Shown piece after piece: positions 33,379-42,985 of a DNA stretch of 64,000 nt (position 1 is the first letter of the stretch; every line of letters starts with the position of its first letter). The notes beneath the pieces are model-generated. The model searched no databases. It worked only from the letters and a program-made list of their open reading frames with translations, and was not told the origin of the DNA. This stretch comes from Chloroflexota bacterium (GTDB lineage: Bacteria > Chloroflexota > Anaerolineae > Aggregatilineales > Phototrophicaceae), in contig VXLV01000124.1 in NCBI GenBank assembly GCA_009841405.1, positions 62,001 through 126,000 of the forward strand, read 5' to 3'. The position numbers were made by a program, and so were the translations under genes.

Positions 33379-36024
33379 ATGAAAGCTGCTGCTGAAACCA
33401 ATATGCCGCGCAACTTCAACTTCGCCGAGGCCGAGCCGCGGCTCTACGACTGGTGGGTGGGAAACGGCTGGTTCAAGCCCGAAGCCGCGCCGAGCGACGC
33501 CGATCCTTTTGTCATCAGCATGCCGCCGCCAAACGTTACCGGCAGCTTGCATATCGGGCACGCGCTATTCACCGCCCTTGAAGACCTGATGATCCGCTAC
33601 GAGCGCATGCGCGGCAAAGCGGCTCTGTGGCTGCCCGGCACAGACCATGCCGGCATCGCCACGCAGCTGCAAGTCGAAAAGATGCTGCAAGACGAAGGCA
33701 CGAGCCGCGAGGAAGTCGGCTACGAAGAATTCCTGCATCGCACCTGGCAATGGAAAGAAGAGCAAGGCGGCACAATAACCCGCCAGCTGCGGCGGCTCGG
33801 CGCCAGTTGTGACTGGGACCGCGAGCGGTTCACGCTGGACGACGGACTCTCGGAAGCCGTCGCGCAGGCCTTCGTGACGCTCTGGGAACAGGGGCTGATC
33901 TACCGCGGTCCCAGGCTCGTCAACTGGAGCCCGGGCCTGCAAACCGCGGTCTCTGATCTGGAAGTCGAGTCCGATGAAGAAGAGGTCACGCTCTACTACT
34001 TCAAGTACCCGGTCGAAGGGGGCGAGTATCTGCCGGTAGCAACCACCCGGCCCGAGACCATCCTGGGCGACACCGCCGTCGCCGTTCACCCGGACGACGA
34101 ACGCTACAATCGCCTGATCGGAAAACGCGCCTACGTCCCGATTCTGGAGCGCGAGATCCCGGTAATCGGCGACGAATATGTCGATATGGAATTCGGCACG
34201 GGCGCGCTAAAGGTGACGCCCGGGCACGATTTCAATGACTACGACCTGGCCCAAAAGCATGGCCTGGAGCTGCTCAACATCTTGAATAAAGACGCTAGCA
34301 TGAACGCGAACGCCGGCAAGTACGCGGGGCTGGACCGATTTGAGTGTCGCGCGCAGCTATGGCGCGATACGAACGAAGCCGGGCTCGTGTTGAAGACCGA
34401 ACCTTACGTCACCCGCATTCCGCGCAGCCAGCGCGGCGGCGAAATCATTGAGCCGCTGATGAGCACGCAATGGTACGTGCGCATTCAGCCCCTGGCCGAC
34501 AAAGCCATCGCCGCCGTCCGCGACGGCCGCGTCCGCATCGTGCCCGAGCGCTTCGAGAAGGTCTATTTCCACTGGCTGGAGAATATCCAGGACTGGTGCG
34601 TCAGCCGTCAACTCTGGTGGGGCCATCGGATTCCGGCCTGGTATCGCGAGAAAGACGGCGACCCGCAAGGCGAGATCTACGTCGGCCGCGTGGCGCCGGC
34701 TGGCGACGGCTGGGTTATGGAGCAGGATGTTCTTGATACCTGGTTCAGCAGCGGCTTATGGCCCTTTAGCACCCTGGGCTGGCCGCGCGAAACGGCCGAC
34801 ATGGAGCGCTTCTATCCCACGCAAGTCATGGAGACCGGTCACGACATTCTGTTCTTCTGGGTCGCGCGCATGATCATGATGGGCTTGTGGTTCACAGACG
34901 CGCCGCCCTTCCACACCGTCTATCTGCATGGCTTGGTGCGCGCCGCCAGCGGCAGAAAGTTCAGCAAGACAGAGGGCAACGCCATCGACCCGCTGACAGT
35001 CGTCGACGAACTCGGCGCCGATCCGCTTCGCTTCACGCTGATCACCAGCGGCACGCCCGGCAACGACTGCCACCTGGATGAAACGCGCCTGGATCACAGC
35101 TTCCGCTTCATCAACAAAATCTGGCAGATGACATCCTTTATCAACATGAATCTCGACGGCGAACTGGCGCTGGGCTTGCCACCGACTAAAGACCTGGACC
35201 TGGCCTCGCGCTGGATCCTCAGCCGGCTGCACCGGCTCATCGCCAACGCGCAGTATCTCTTCGACATCTATCAGTATGGCGAAGCGGGCAACCAGATTCA
35301 GGCTTTCATGTGGGACGAGCTTGCGCCCTTCTACCTTGAGATCAGCAAACAAGCCTTGTATCAGGGGAGCGCGGAATCGAAAGAAACAGCCCGCCGCGTC
35401 CTGGTCCACGTACAGGACACTTGCCTGCGCCTGCTGCACCCCTTCATGCCTTTCATCACCGAAGAGGCTTGGCGCTACCTGCCGCATCAGGGCGACGCGC
35501 TCGTCGTAGCCGACTGGCCCGTAGCCGACCAGGATCTGATTGACGATGATGTCGAAGCGCGTATGCGCGCATTTCTTGATATCGTACGCGAGATTCGCAA
35601 TACCCGCGGCGAATTCAAGGTAGACCCGGGCCGCAGGATCCACGCGGTAGCGCATGCGAATCCGGCCACTACAAGCCTGGCGGAAAACGCGCATATTCTG
35701 CAGCGCCTGTGCAATGTCGCCGACCTGGCTCTGATCCCGACCGACCAGGCGCCGCCGCAAAACGCCGCCAGCATCGTCGTCGGCGATATCTCGCTATTTC
35801 TGCCGCTGGAAGGCATGCTTGACCTGGAAGCGGAGTGCAAACGCCTGGCCGACGAGGGAGCGAAAGTGCGGCAACAACTGTCGCGAACGGCGGCCATGCT
35901 GAGCAATGAGAAATTCGTCGAGCGCGCCCAGCCGGCTGTTGTCCAGCGCGAGCGCGACCGCCTGGCAGACCTGGAAGCGGCGCTGGCGCAAATCCAGGAG
36001 CGGACCGCAAGCCTTTGCGAATGA
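33379..36024 (+). CDS. valS: Valyl-tRNA synthetase
   Basis: A class I aminoacyl-tRNA synthetase of 881 residues. The HIGH motif lies in PPPNVTGSLHIGHAL (HIGH at 58-61), the KMSKS motif reads KFSKT at 527-531, and LPGTDHAGIATQ identifies ValRS. The editing domain includes TTRPETILGDTAVAVHP. The C-terminal 70 residues form the coiled coil expected for ValRS (LEAECKRLADEGAKVRQQL). Start ATG at 33379 follows GGAGAGGAG. Expression is controlled by the T-box leader directly upstream. The length is normal, and nothing is missing. Confidence 0.97.
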   Translation: MKAAAETNMPRNFNFAEAEPRLYDWWVGNGWFKPEAAPSDADPFVISMPPPNVTGSLHIGHALFTALEDLMIRYERMRGKAALWLPGTDHAGIATQLQVEKMLQDEGTSREEVGYEEFLHRTWQWKEEQGGTITRQLRRLGASCDWDRERFTLDDGLSEAVAQAFVTLWEQGLIYRGPRLVNWSPGLQTAVSDLEVESDEEEVTLYYFKYPVEGGEYLPVATTRPETILGDTAVAVHPDDERYNRLIGKRAYVPILEREIPVIGDEYVDMEFGTGALKVTPGHDFNDYDLAQKHGLELLNILNKDASMNANAGKYAGLDRFECRAQLWRDTNEAGLVLKTEPYVTRIPRSQRGGEIIEPLMSTQWYVRIQPLADKAIAAVRDGRVRIVPERFEKVYFHWLENIQDWCVSRQLWWGHRIPAWYREKDGDPQGEIYVGRVAPAGDGWVMEQDVLDTWFSSGLWPFSTLGWPRETADMERFYPTQVMETGHDILFFWVARMIMMGLWFTDAPPFHTVYLHGLVRAASGRKFSKTEGNAIDPLTVVDELGADPLRFTLITSGTPGNDCHLDETRLDHSFRFINKIWQMTSFINMNLDGELALGLPPTKDLDLASRWILSRLHRLIANAQYLFDIYQYGEAGNQIQAFMWDELAPFYLEISKQALYQGSAESKETARRVLVHVQDTCLRLLHPFMPFITEEAWRYLPHQGDALVVADWPVADQDLIDDDVEARMRAFLDIVREIRNTRGEFKVDPGRRIHAVAHANPATTSLAENAHILQRLCNVADLALIPTDQAPPQNAASIVVGDISLFLPLEGMLDLEAECKRLADEGAKVRQQLSRTAAMLSNEKFVERAQPAVVQRERDRLADLEAALAQIQERTASLCE

Positions 36025-36134
36025 TGATGCCCGCCCAGCTAGCGACTTGCCTACGACTGCATCAGCCCATTCAGGCTTGGCGCTTCCATCCGATATAATG
36101 GAACTGAAGCGAACGCAATCATTGAGGTCTGTGA

Positions 36135-37439
36135 TTGACGGACAGCCATAAGACCTGCCCAATCTGCGAGGCGCGCAATCACCCCAATGCGTTGCTCTGC
36201 GTTACTTGTGGCACGACGATCGCCGAGATCGCGATCAAGGACCAAGCCGACGGCGGCGACGCTCGCGCGGACGCCTACGATTACCGCTTCGGCGAGACTG
36301 ACCTGGCCGAAGACTCGCTGTCCGGCGCGGGACGCTTCTTGAGCGTCTTGCTGATCGCTCTGCTGCTTGCCGCAGCCGGCGCATTGGCCGTCGCCCTGCG
36401 CTTGATAGACAGGCCAAACGCAAGCCCCGCAGCCGCCGCATTGCCGACTCGTACGCCAACACGTTTGAAAGCGCCATCAATCACGCCCGGGACGCCGACA
36501 GCTACGTTTACCATGAGCCCTGTCCCGTCGCCGGCGCCCAGCGACACGCCCACTCCCTCGCCCTGCATCCGGCGGGTGGCCGCCGGCGACTCGCTGATCG
36601 CCATCATCCTGCGCTGCGGGCACAGCAAGCTCGACATCCTGCCCACCGTAATGGCGCTCAACAACATTGCTGACGAGACGCGGATTCAGATTGGCCAGGA
36701 AATCATTGTGCCGCTCCCGTCGCCCAGCGCCGACCCGGCCGCCACATCCGCGCCGGTGGACTCAGCGGCCGCAAAGACCGGGGCGGACGAACTGACGCGG
36801 CTGTCCTTTGATCCCTTCGCGCCCACGCTTACGCCAACGCTGCTGCCCGGACTCATGTGGTATGTTGTGCAGCCGAACGATGACATGATATATGTGGCCG
36901 CCATTCATGAGATCAACATCAAAACGCTCTCGGACTTGAACCCGGAGATAGCGTTTAACTTATGCGACTTCGGCGAAGTCTATGGCGGGCCGGAATGCAC
37001 GGTGCAACTATTCGTGGATCAGCGAATCCGCGTGCCGGCGCCCTCGCCAACACCGACTACCCCCGCGACCGCCTCCGGCAGCGAAACCCCCACGCCCTCG
37101 CCCACAGCCACATTTAATGCGCCGATTGCCCAAAGTCCCGCCGATGAGGCATTCTTTGCGCCGAACGAGCAGGTAACATTACGTTGGGTAGGCACCGGCG
37201 CGCTGGACGCCGGCCAAGTCTATCGCATCACGCTGCGGAATCTGGACAGCGGCGCGCGTTTCACTGCCGATACGCGCGAGCTCTTCTTCATTATCCCGCC
37301 AGCTTGGCAGAGCCCGACCGCAGGGAGCCAACGCTATTCCTGGCGGGTCAGCATCGCCGAAGCGAATTCCGCCAACAGTTCGTACGCCACAGACGCGCGC
37401 TCCTTCATCTGGCAAGGTCGCGCGCCGGACGAGGCATGA
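36135..37439 (+). CDS. Zinc-ribbon, membrane-anchored LysM protein
   Basis: A 434-residue protein starting at TTG 36135 with GAGGT six bases upstream. Order: N-terminal zinc ribbon (CPICEARNHPNALLCVTCG, residues about 8-26), an acidic stretch, a membrane span near residues 72-94 (FLSVLLIALLLAAAGALAVAL), a Pro/Thr/Ser linker, a LysM-like module (RRVAAGDSLIAIILRCGHSK to IGQEIIVPLP), a second linker, a further LysM-like module (WYVVQPNDDMIYVAAIHEIN to DQRIRVPAPSP), then a beta-rich end domain (WRVSIAEANS). The zinc ribbon would be cytoplasmic and LysM outside, an unusual pairing. Its ATGA stop overlaps the start of the next gene, a paralogue-like lipoprotein. Confidence 0.8.
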   Translation: MTDSHKTCPICEARNHPNALLCVTCGTTIAEIAIKDQADGGDARADAYDYRFGETDLAEDSLSGAGRFLSVLLIALLLAAAGALAVALRLIDRPNASPAAAALPTRTPTRLKAPSITPGTPTATFTMSPVPSPAPSDTPTPSPCIRRVAAGDSLIAIILRCGHSKLDILPTVMALNNIADETRIQIGQEIIVPLPSPSADPAATSAPVDSAAAKTGADELTRLSFDPFAPTLTPTLLPGLMWYVVQPNDDMIYVAAIHEINIKTLSDLNPEIAFNLCDFGEVYGGPECTVQLFVDQRIRVPAPSPTPTTPATASGSETPTPSPTATFNAPIAQSPADEAFFAPNEQVTLRWVGTGALDAGQVYRITLRNLDSGARFTADTRELFFIIPPAWQSPTAGSQRYSWRVSIAEANSANSSYATDARSFIWQGRAPDEA

Positions 37440-38548
37440 TGAGGCTCCTCTTAAACGCGCTCATGACGCTTGCGCTGCTTGCCGTTGCCGGCTGCAATAT
37501 CAGCGCGCCCAGGATCGTCGCAACGTCAACAAACGAGGCGGTGGCAATTGCTACTGCCACGCCGTTGGCAGAGCCGTCCGTAGCGTCCGCTTCGCCAACG
37601 TCGATCAGCCCGACGGCCACGGCTGCGACTGCCACGCCTTCGCCAATCCATACGCCGTCCGCAACGCTTATCGCCGCGTCGCCCACGGCGACCTTGCCCT
37701 ACTTTGAATATCTTGTCGGCGAGGGCGAGACCCTGTTTTACATTTTGCAGCTGCCCCAGCATGGATACGGCTACGAGCCCAATGTCGCGGCTACTGTAGT
37801 TGCCATGAACGCCAACGTTCCCAACGCCGACTCCGTTCGCGGAGGCATCACCATCCGCATTCCGCGCCCGACACTCACCCCGACGCCCCTGGGCGCGCAA
37901 GCCACACAGGCGCTGCTGGCCACCATCGGCGCCGACGACTCTTCCGGCGTCGTGCTGCCTTCAGGAGCGGCGCTTGGCTGTCACATCGTGGAGGCGGGCG
38001 ACGCCATCATTGGCGTTGCCGTCCAGAACAACACCACATTGGAGATTCTGCATGGACTGAATCGCGACTTGAATTGGTTCGGCTGCAACTTTACCCTGCC
38101 CAGCGGCGGCGAAAACTGCGCGCCCAATCTGCGCATCGGCCAGTGCGTCCGCGTGCCATTGCCAACCCCCACTTCCACCAAATTCCCCACGCCTACCGGC
38201 ATGGAAACAGCCACGCCAACGGCGACCAAGCTCGCGCCCCGGCTCCTCTACCCCCTGGACGGTCAAACGGCGCCGCGCGCGCCTCTGCTGCTGCAGTGGG
38301 TGGGCCTAAGCGGAATGAACGAGCGTGACGAGTATCTGGTGGAACTGGTCAACCAAACGACGAACCAGGCGTTGCGCAGCGTAACGCGCGACAATTCGTT
38401 CCAGGCGCCGGCCGCTTTCATGCCCGGCGATGGCCAGACGCACGATTTTCAGTGGCGCGTGTCCGTGGCGCAAGTCGGCGAGCAGAGCATTTACAGCTAT
38501 GTCGGCGCGGAGGGCCAATGGCGCAGTTTCCGCTGGTCGGGCGCTTGA
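37436..38548 (+). CDS. LysM-containing lipoprotein with Pro/Thr/Ser-rich linkers
   Basis: About 370 residues. The ATG at 37436 overlaps the previous stop (ATGA) and begins a lipoprotein signal, MMRLLLNALMTLALLAVAGC, with the lipobox Cys at residue 20. An Ala/Thr/Pro/Ser-rich linker follows, then two divergent LysM-like modules (YLVGEGETLFYILQLPQHGY; CHIVEAGDAIIGVAVQNNTT to RIGQCVRVPLP) and a C-terminal beta-sandwich-like domain (PRLLYPLDGQTAPRAPLLLQ, QWRVSVAQVG). That last domain resembles the end of the preceding protein, so the pair look like diverged duplicates. Likely a surface protein binding peptidoglycan or another glycan. No enzyme motif is seen. Confidence 0.8.
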   Translation: MMRLLLNALMTLALLAVAGCNISAPRIVATSTNEAVAIATATPLAEPSVASASPTSISPTATAATATPSPIHTPSATLIAASPTATLPYFEYLVGEGETLFYILQLPQHGYGYEPNVAATVVAMNANVPNADSVRGGITIRIPRPTLTPTPLGAQATQALLATIGADDSSGVVLPSGAALGCHIVEAGDAIIGVAVQNNTTLEILHGLNRDLNWFGCNFTLPSGGENCAPNLRIGQCVRVPLPTPTSTKFPTPTGMETATPTATKLAPRLLYPLDGQTAPRAPLLLQWVGLSGMNERDEYLVELVNQTTNQALRSVTRDNSFQAPAAFMPGDGQTHDFQWRVSVAQVGEQSIYSYVGAEGQWRSFRWSGA

Positions 38549-38652
38549 GAACACGGCGCCAATTCTCAGTGTCATCTATTCGACAGCGCAGCCGCAATTT
38601 GAATGTGGATACGCCTGAACCCGACAGTTCCCGCTGGACGCCATCAAGCCGA

Positions 38653-41001
38653 CTACGACTTTGGCGCGTCCCTGAAGGCGTCATAGACTGGACGCCGCTC
38701 GCCGCCCGCATCCACCAGGCTAAAGAAGCAGGCTTCGTCTTCGCCGGCGGCGCAGCCGTTCAGATTGTACAAGATCATCGCCGAGACATTTTCGAGCTTC
38801 TGCACAATCTGAAACGCCTGCGATACGTAAAGCGCTTGTTCGGCTTCGCTCGTATATGTCAGCCATTCGAACCCGCTGGACGGAACGGCCGTATTGTCGC
38901 CTTCGCTTGTGCCCCAGCCAATTTGGGTCACAAATATCGGCGCATCGCCGTGCCCGTATTCGCTCAAAATCTCGCTGTAATAGTTCAACAGCTCCGGGAA
39001 GTACTGCAGGAAGGACTCGTAGTGCGACGCGACGCCCGGCGGCTTGTCGCAACACGCCATCGTTGGCGGAACCGCCGAGGCGCTGAACACCGCGCCAATC
39101 GCGTCGCTGCTGGCCACCGCGCCCGCGTCCAGCATCCCGCTAAGGAAAGCGCCGGTGTCGATCGAATTGTAGCCGTCGGAGAAACCAACCGGCGCCAAGC
39201 CGGCGCTGATCACCCACGCGCCCTCGTCGTGAGACTTGACCGCGTCGTAAGCGACTTTCAGCAGCGGTACATAATAGCTTGCGCCCATACGGACAGCATC
39301 GGGAACGCCATAGTCGCCCGCCTCGTTCAACTCCGGCTCCTGCAAATAAACGGGTACCGACCAGAATTTCAGCAGATTGGGCGACTTCCAAATCTCGTAG
39401 GCCTCTACCAGCCCGGTGTAACGCGTAACCAGGTTTGCCATAAAGTTTGCGAAATCGGCGAGGTCTTCCGGCGGCCCTTGGTAGTCGCGAAAATCACTGT
39501 TGAGCTTTTCGGTATAGCTGGTTCGGCTCCAGCCGGGCGCTTCAAATACGTTTAGCAGGATCTTCACGTCTATCAGCTCAAATGCGGCGATCATTGCATC
39601 CAGCGTCTGGTAATCGTATACGCCCGGCTCCGCTTCCAATTCGGCCCAGGATACATCAATCTTGACCCAATCGACGCCCAACTCAGACACTTGTTCCGCA
39701 AGGGCGTCAACCCGGTCCCTGTCGGCAAAAACCTGGATGCCAAACCCGAAATCCGGGCGAACGACGGCTTCGCGTGGCACTGGCACAATAATCCGGTCGT
39801 TGAGCTGAATCAAGTTCGGGTTGGCGATGCCGTTGAGCGCTTGCAAGTACTCGACCGTGGCGCCATAAGATTCGGCAATCCCGGCCAGCGATTCGCCGTG
39901 ACGCACCGCGTGAATGTCAAGGGCCGCATGCTCCTGCTTCGGCGCAAGCAGGGCTTCGCCCACTTTGATGTCCCGCGTGTCCGCCAATTGATTGAGCGCC
40001 TGCATTACCGGCAAGCTGACGCCAAGGCGCCTGGCAAGGCTATAAAGGGAATCGCCGGTTTCTACGACCACCGTAATGAATAGCGTTTCGTCGATTCTCG
40101 GCACAAGTATTGATCGCCCAAGGGCAAGATCGCTGCCGCCTGCGACGCCGTTTAGCGCCCGCAATTGGGCCACCGTCGTGTTATAGAGCCGTGCAATGTT
40201 GTACAGGCTGTCGCCCTGCTCAACGACATAGACATCATAGACTTCGTCGTCAATCCGCGGCGCCAGCAATACCTGGCCGACCTCCAGGCCCTGCGCCGGA
40301 TCTAAACCATTCAAGGAAATCAACGCCTCTTCGGTTGTGGCAAAACGTCGCGAGATACTGTACAGGGAGTCGCCGGCCTTGACCTCGTAGACGTCCAACT
40401 TTGTCTCGTCAAAATTGGGCGCCAGGATACTCTCGCCTACCACCAGCTCAGCCTCGTCAGCCATGTCGTTAAGCGCGATCAGAACAGGAACTGTCGTCCG
40501 GTAACGCCGGGAGATGCTGTCGAGCGATTCGCCGGGAGCGACGACATGGACTAGCAAATCCGCTTCGATGACGCTCGGCACGACAAGCGATTGTCCCGCT
40601 GCAATATGCGTGCTGCCGCCGATTTCGTTAAGCGCCTGGATGATGCCGACGCTGGTCTTGAATCGACGCGCAATGCCAAACAGGGTATCTCCGGGCCGTA
40701 CAATATACACGCTCACTGATGAGCCGATGCTGGCGGGCAGCAGAATGGACTGGCCCGCGAAGATCGGTTCGCCTTCCGCGATCGCGTTGATCCGCCGCAA
40801 CTCCGCGATAGTCGTATCAAAAGCCTGCGCAATGCTGAACAAGCTGTCGCCGCTTTGAACAATATAGGTGTCGTAACTGGCCGGCAATTGGTCATGCGCC
40901 GGCGCCCGCCCGCTGACGGAATCGGCGTCTTGGGCCGCAGCGCCAAACACCAACGTCATCGCAATCAACGACGCCAATACAAAGTAGCCGATGCGCGTCA
41001 T
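38653..41001 (-). CDS. Secreted protein with seven LysM domains and a glycosidase-like C-terminus
   Basis: A 782-residue exported protein. The signal peptide MTRIGYFVLASLIAMTLVFG leads to seven consecutive LysM repeats, each opening with a (V/I)xxV-x2-GD/E phrase: YIVQSGD, YIVRPGD, HVVAPGE, YEVKAGD, YVVEQGD, VVVETGD, HAVRHGE, up to about residue 410. The remaining part looks like a (beta/alpha)8 glycoside hydrolase: VDWVKIDVSWAELEAEPGVYDY, LDAMIAAFELIDVKILLNVF, YEIWKSPNLLKFW (the usual E-x-WNEPN region lacks a clear NEP) and FVTQIGWGTSEGDN near the second catalytic site. It may bind and remodel cell-wall or matrix polysaccharide, although active-site residues are uncertain. Convergent with the LysM lipoprotein gene. 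Confidence 0.8.
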   Translation of the reverse strand: MTRIGYFVLASLIAMTLVFGAAAQDADSVSGRAPAHDQLPASYDTYIVQSGDSLFSIAQAFDTTIAELRRINAIAEGEPIFAGQSILLPASIGSSVSVYIVRPGDTLFGIARRFKTSVGIIQALNEIGGSTHIAAGQSLVVPSVIEADLLVHVVAPGESLDSISRRYRTTVPVLIALNDMADEAELVVGESILAPNFDETKLDVYEVKAGDSLYSISRRFATTEEALISLNGLDPAQGLEVGQVLLAPRIDDEVYDVYVVEQGDSLYNIARLYNTTVAQLRALNGVAGGSDLALGRSILVPRIDETLFITVVVETGDSLYSLARRLGVSLPVMQALNQLADTRDIKVGEALLAPKQEHAALDIHAVRHGESLAGIAESYGATVEYLQALNGIANPNLIQLNDRIIVPVPREAVVRPDFGFGIQVFADRDRVDALAEQVSELGVDWVKIDVSWAELEAEPGVYDYQTLDAMIAAFELIDVKILLNVFEAPGWSRTSYTEKLNSDFRDYQGPPEDLADFANFMANLVTRYTGLVEAYEIWKSPNLLKFWSVPVYLQEPELNEAGDYGVPDAVRMGASYYVPLLKVAYDAVKSHDEGAWVISAGLAPVGFSDGYNSIDTGAFLSGMLDAGAVASSDAIGAVFSASAVPPTMACCDKPPGVASHYESFLQYFPELLNYYSEILSEYGHGDAPIFVTQIGWGTSEGDNTAVPSSGFEWLTYTSEAEQALYVSQAFQIVQKLENVSAMILYNLNGCAAGEDEACFFSLVDAGGERRPVYDAFRDAPKS

Positions 41002-41104
41002 AGCCCATGCCTTGGGTTTTTCTGGGAAGCTCCTTCAAGAGCAGTCTACTTGCGAGAACGAATCTGTGCCAATGATATTGAATCCATTGCGAGTGATGTG
41101 GGTT

Positions 41105-42979
41105 TCAGGATCCAATCTCGAAGACGCAGAGCTTAAACGAATCCGCGCCATCGTCGAGGAGAAGGCGTTCCCCGCTGACCGGCTCATACCAGCCCGCGCG
41201 GATCTCGTACGCGCCTTCAGTCATTGACGCGCCCGGCAAGTAATAGATCTCGCGGAAGACGCCGGCATGAGCCCAGGTCGTCGCGTTTAGCCGACCTTCT
41301 TGCGGATACTGATCGTCTTGCGTCCGCAATCGCCCGCCCGAAGCGTCGTAAACATGCACAAAGGATTTCAAGTCCCGCGACGACGCCGCCAGCGGCCGCC
41401 AGTAAACGCGCAGCAAGTACTCCCCGTTGGGCAGAGGCTCAGCACAGGTCTCATAATCCAGCAAACTTACGGTATCAGCGTAGCGCGCCAAACTGTCATA
41501 ACCCTCGTCCGGCACGGTCCAATGCCGATACTGACGTACCGGCAAGCCGCCAACATCGACGTCCAATACCTCTTGCATGTTCGCCCGCATCCACTCGACG
41601 ACGACGCCCGTGTTTTCCCACCCCGCTTGTTCCCGCGCAACGACGTAAATGCTGCCGTATTCATTGCTTAGCTCGTTCAGCGTCGCCTGGATCTCAGCGG
41701 CGGGTTGGCCGGGCTTTATCGGCAGACCGATGTCTCTGGCAGCGCCCCGGTAGTAGTAGCCAAAGGCGGGATCAACCGCCAGCTGGATCACCAGATCGCT
41801 TTCATCTACCCGCGGGTTCAGGAATTCGCCCAGCGCGTCCCAGGCAGGCGCCTTGACAAATGCCGGACTGTTGAAGTAGGCGTCCAGCGTCAAGAGCGCG
41901 ACGATAAACCAGGGCAAAGCCACAACCCACGACAGCGCGCCCCGGGCGAGCCTCACATAAGGCGCGAGCAATTGCGCAAGCTGGCCGCCGCCGATCGCCA
42001 GCAGCAGAATGAACCCGGGCACAGCCGAAAGCACATAACGCGGGTGAAACAGGTTGTAGCGTTGCGAGACTATGCCGAGCAACAGCAACGGAACGACTGC
42101 GGAAAGGACGGCAAAACTGAACGCCCGCCTTGACTTCCGGTAAACCAGGTACGCGGCCGCCAGCAGGCTAAGAGACAAGGCAACGCCAAACGCTGAATTG
42201 TCCAGCGGAATCGTGCCGCCCAAGCCCAGATAAGGTACGAAGCGGATGATGTAATCAGTAAAGGAAAACGCTTGCACCAGCCCGGGATAAGACGCCATAA
42301 ATCCCTGCGACCCCTGTATCAGCGCCAAACTGCCGACGAGCGACACTGCCATGCAGAACTGTAGCGCAAACAACCGCATGAGAAATCGCCAGTCCCGCCA
42401 GCGATATATCAGCGCGAAAACAGCCAGCGCTACCGTGCTGAACCATTCGGTATAGATGGTCAATACCGCGAACCCAGCCACGATGGCGTACAAGCGCCAG
42501 TCTGCTAGCCGCGGCTGGTCGACAAGACGCAAGCCGAGCCATAGGGCGACTGCGCTGGCGCCGCCCCAATAAGCGTAGCTGCGGAACTCCTGGCCATGCC
42601 AGATCTCAAAGGGGTGAAGCGACCACATCAATCCCGCGAGCAGGGCGACATCTAGCCGGCCGCAAAGCCGCCAGGCAAGCGCGATCATAGCCGGAGCGCC
42701 CAGCAGATTGCCGAGCGCTGAGAGAAGACGCAATGCAAAAAGGGAATCAACCCCGCCGACGACCCGGCTCCACAGGCGGCCAATCGCGTAGACCAGCGCC
42801 GTATGCGGCTCGCCCGGGGCGATTTCGCTCAAGGCAATACCTAAGGGCGTATCAGCCCAATACAAGACGCTGAAGGCCTCGTCCCCACGCAACGGCGCCC
42901 CCGCCAGATTGTGAAGCCGCAGGCCGAAACCAACCCAGATTATGATGAAGACCAGGCCATACCGTCGAAGCGGAGACAT
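41105..42979 (-). CDS. GT39/ArnT-like membrane glycosyltransferase
   Basis: A 624-residue multi-spanning membrane protein of the GT-C glycosyltransferase type (PMT/ArnT family). It has an N-terminal span followed by the acidic loop motif LRGDEAF (about residue 33; the Asp-Glu pair is the catalytic feature of the family), HPFEIWHGQEFRSY in a later loop, and about ten further hydrophobic segments to residue 400. A soluble C-terminal domain of about 200 residues follows (LRVYWRPLAASSRDLKSFVHVYDASG). It would use a lipid-linked sugar donor to glycosylate an envelope target. The short distance to the NERD-like gene upstream (six bases) suggests co-transcription. Confidence 0.85.
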   Translation of the reverse strand: MSPLRRYGLVFIIIWVGFGLRLHNLAGAPLRGDEAFSVLYWADTPLGIALSEIAPGEPHTALVYAIGRLWSRVVGGVDSLFALRLLSALGNLLGAPAMIALAWRLCGRLDVALLAGLMWSLHPFEIWHGQEFRSYAYWGGASAVALWLGLRLVDQPRLADWRLYAIVAGFAVLTIYTEWFSTVALAVFALIYRWRDWRFLMRLFALQFCMAVSLVGSLALIQGSQGFMASYPGLVQAFSFTDYIIRFVPYLGLGGTIPLDNSAFGVALSLSLLAAAYLVYRKSRRAFSFAVLSAVVPLLLLGIVSQRYNLFHPRYVLSAVPGFILLLAIGGGQLAQLLAPYVRLARGALSWVVALPWFIVALLTLDAYFNSPAFVKAPAWDALGEFLNPRVDESDLVIQLAVDPAFGYYYRGAARDIGLPIKPGQPAAEIQATLNELSNEYGSIYVVAREQAGWENTGVVVEWMRANMQEVLDVDVGGLPVRQYRHWTVPDEGYDSLARYADTVSLLDYETCAEPLPNGEYLLRVYWRPLAASSRDLKSFVHVYDASGGRLRTQDDQYPQEGRLNATTWAHAGVFREIYYLPGASMTEGAYEIRAGWYEPVSGERLLLDDGADSFKLCVFEIGS

Positions 42980-42985
42980 GCTCGC

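Noticed and set aside
38653..41001. DNA-level tandem repeat or CRISPR-like array in the LysM gene
   Set aside because: The repeats are protein-level (LysM) with diverged DNA and no identical spacers or repeats.
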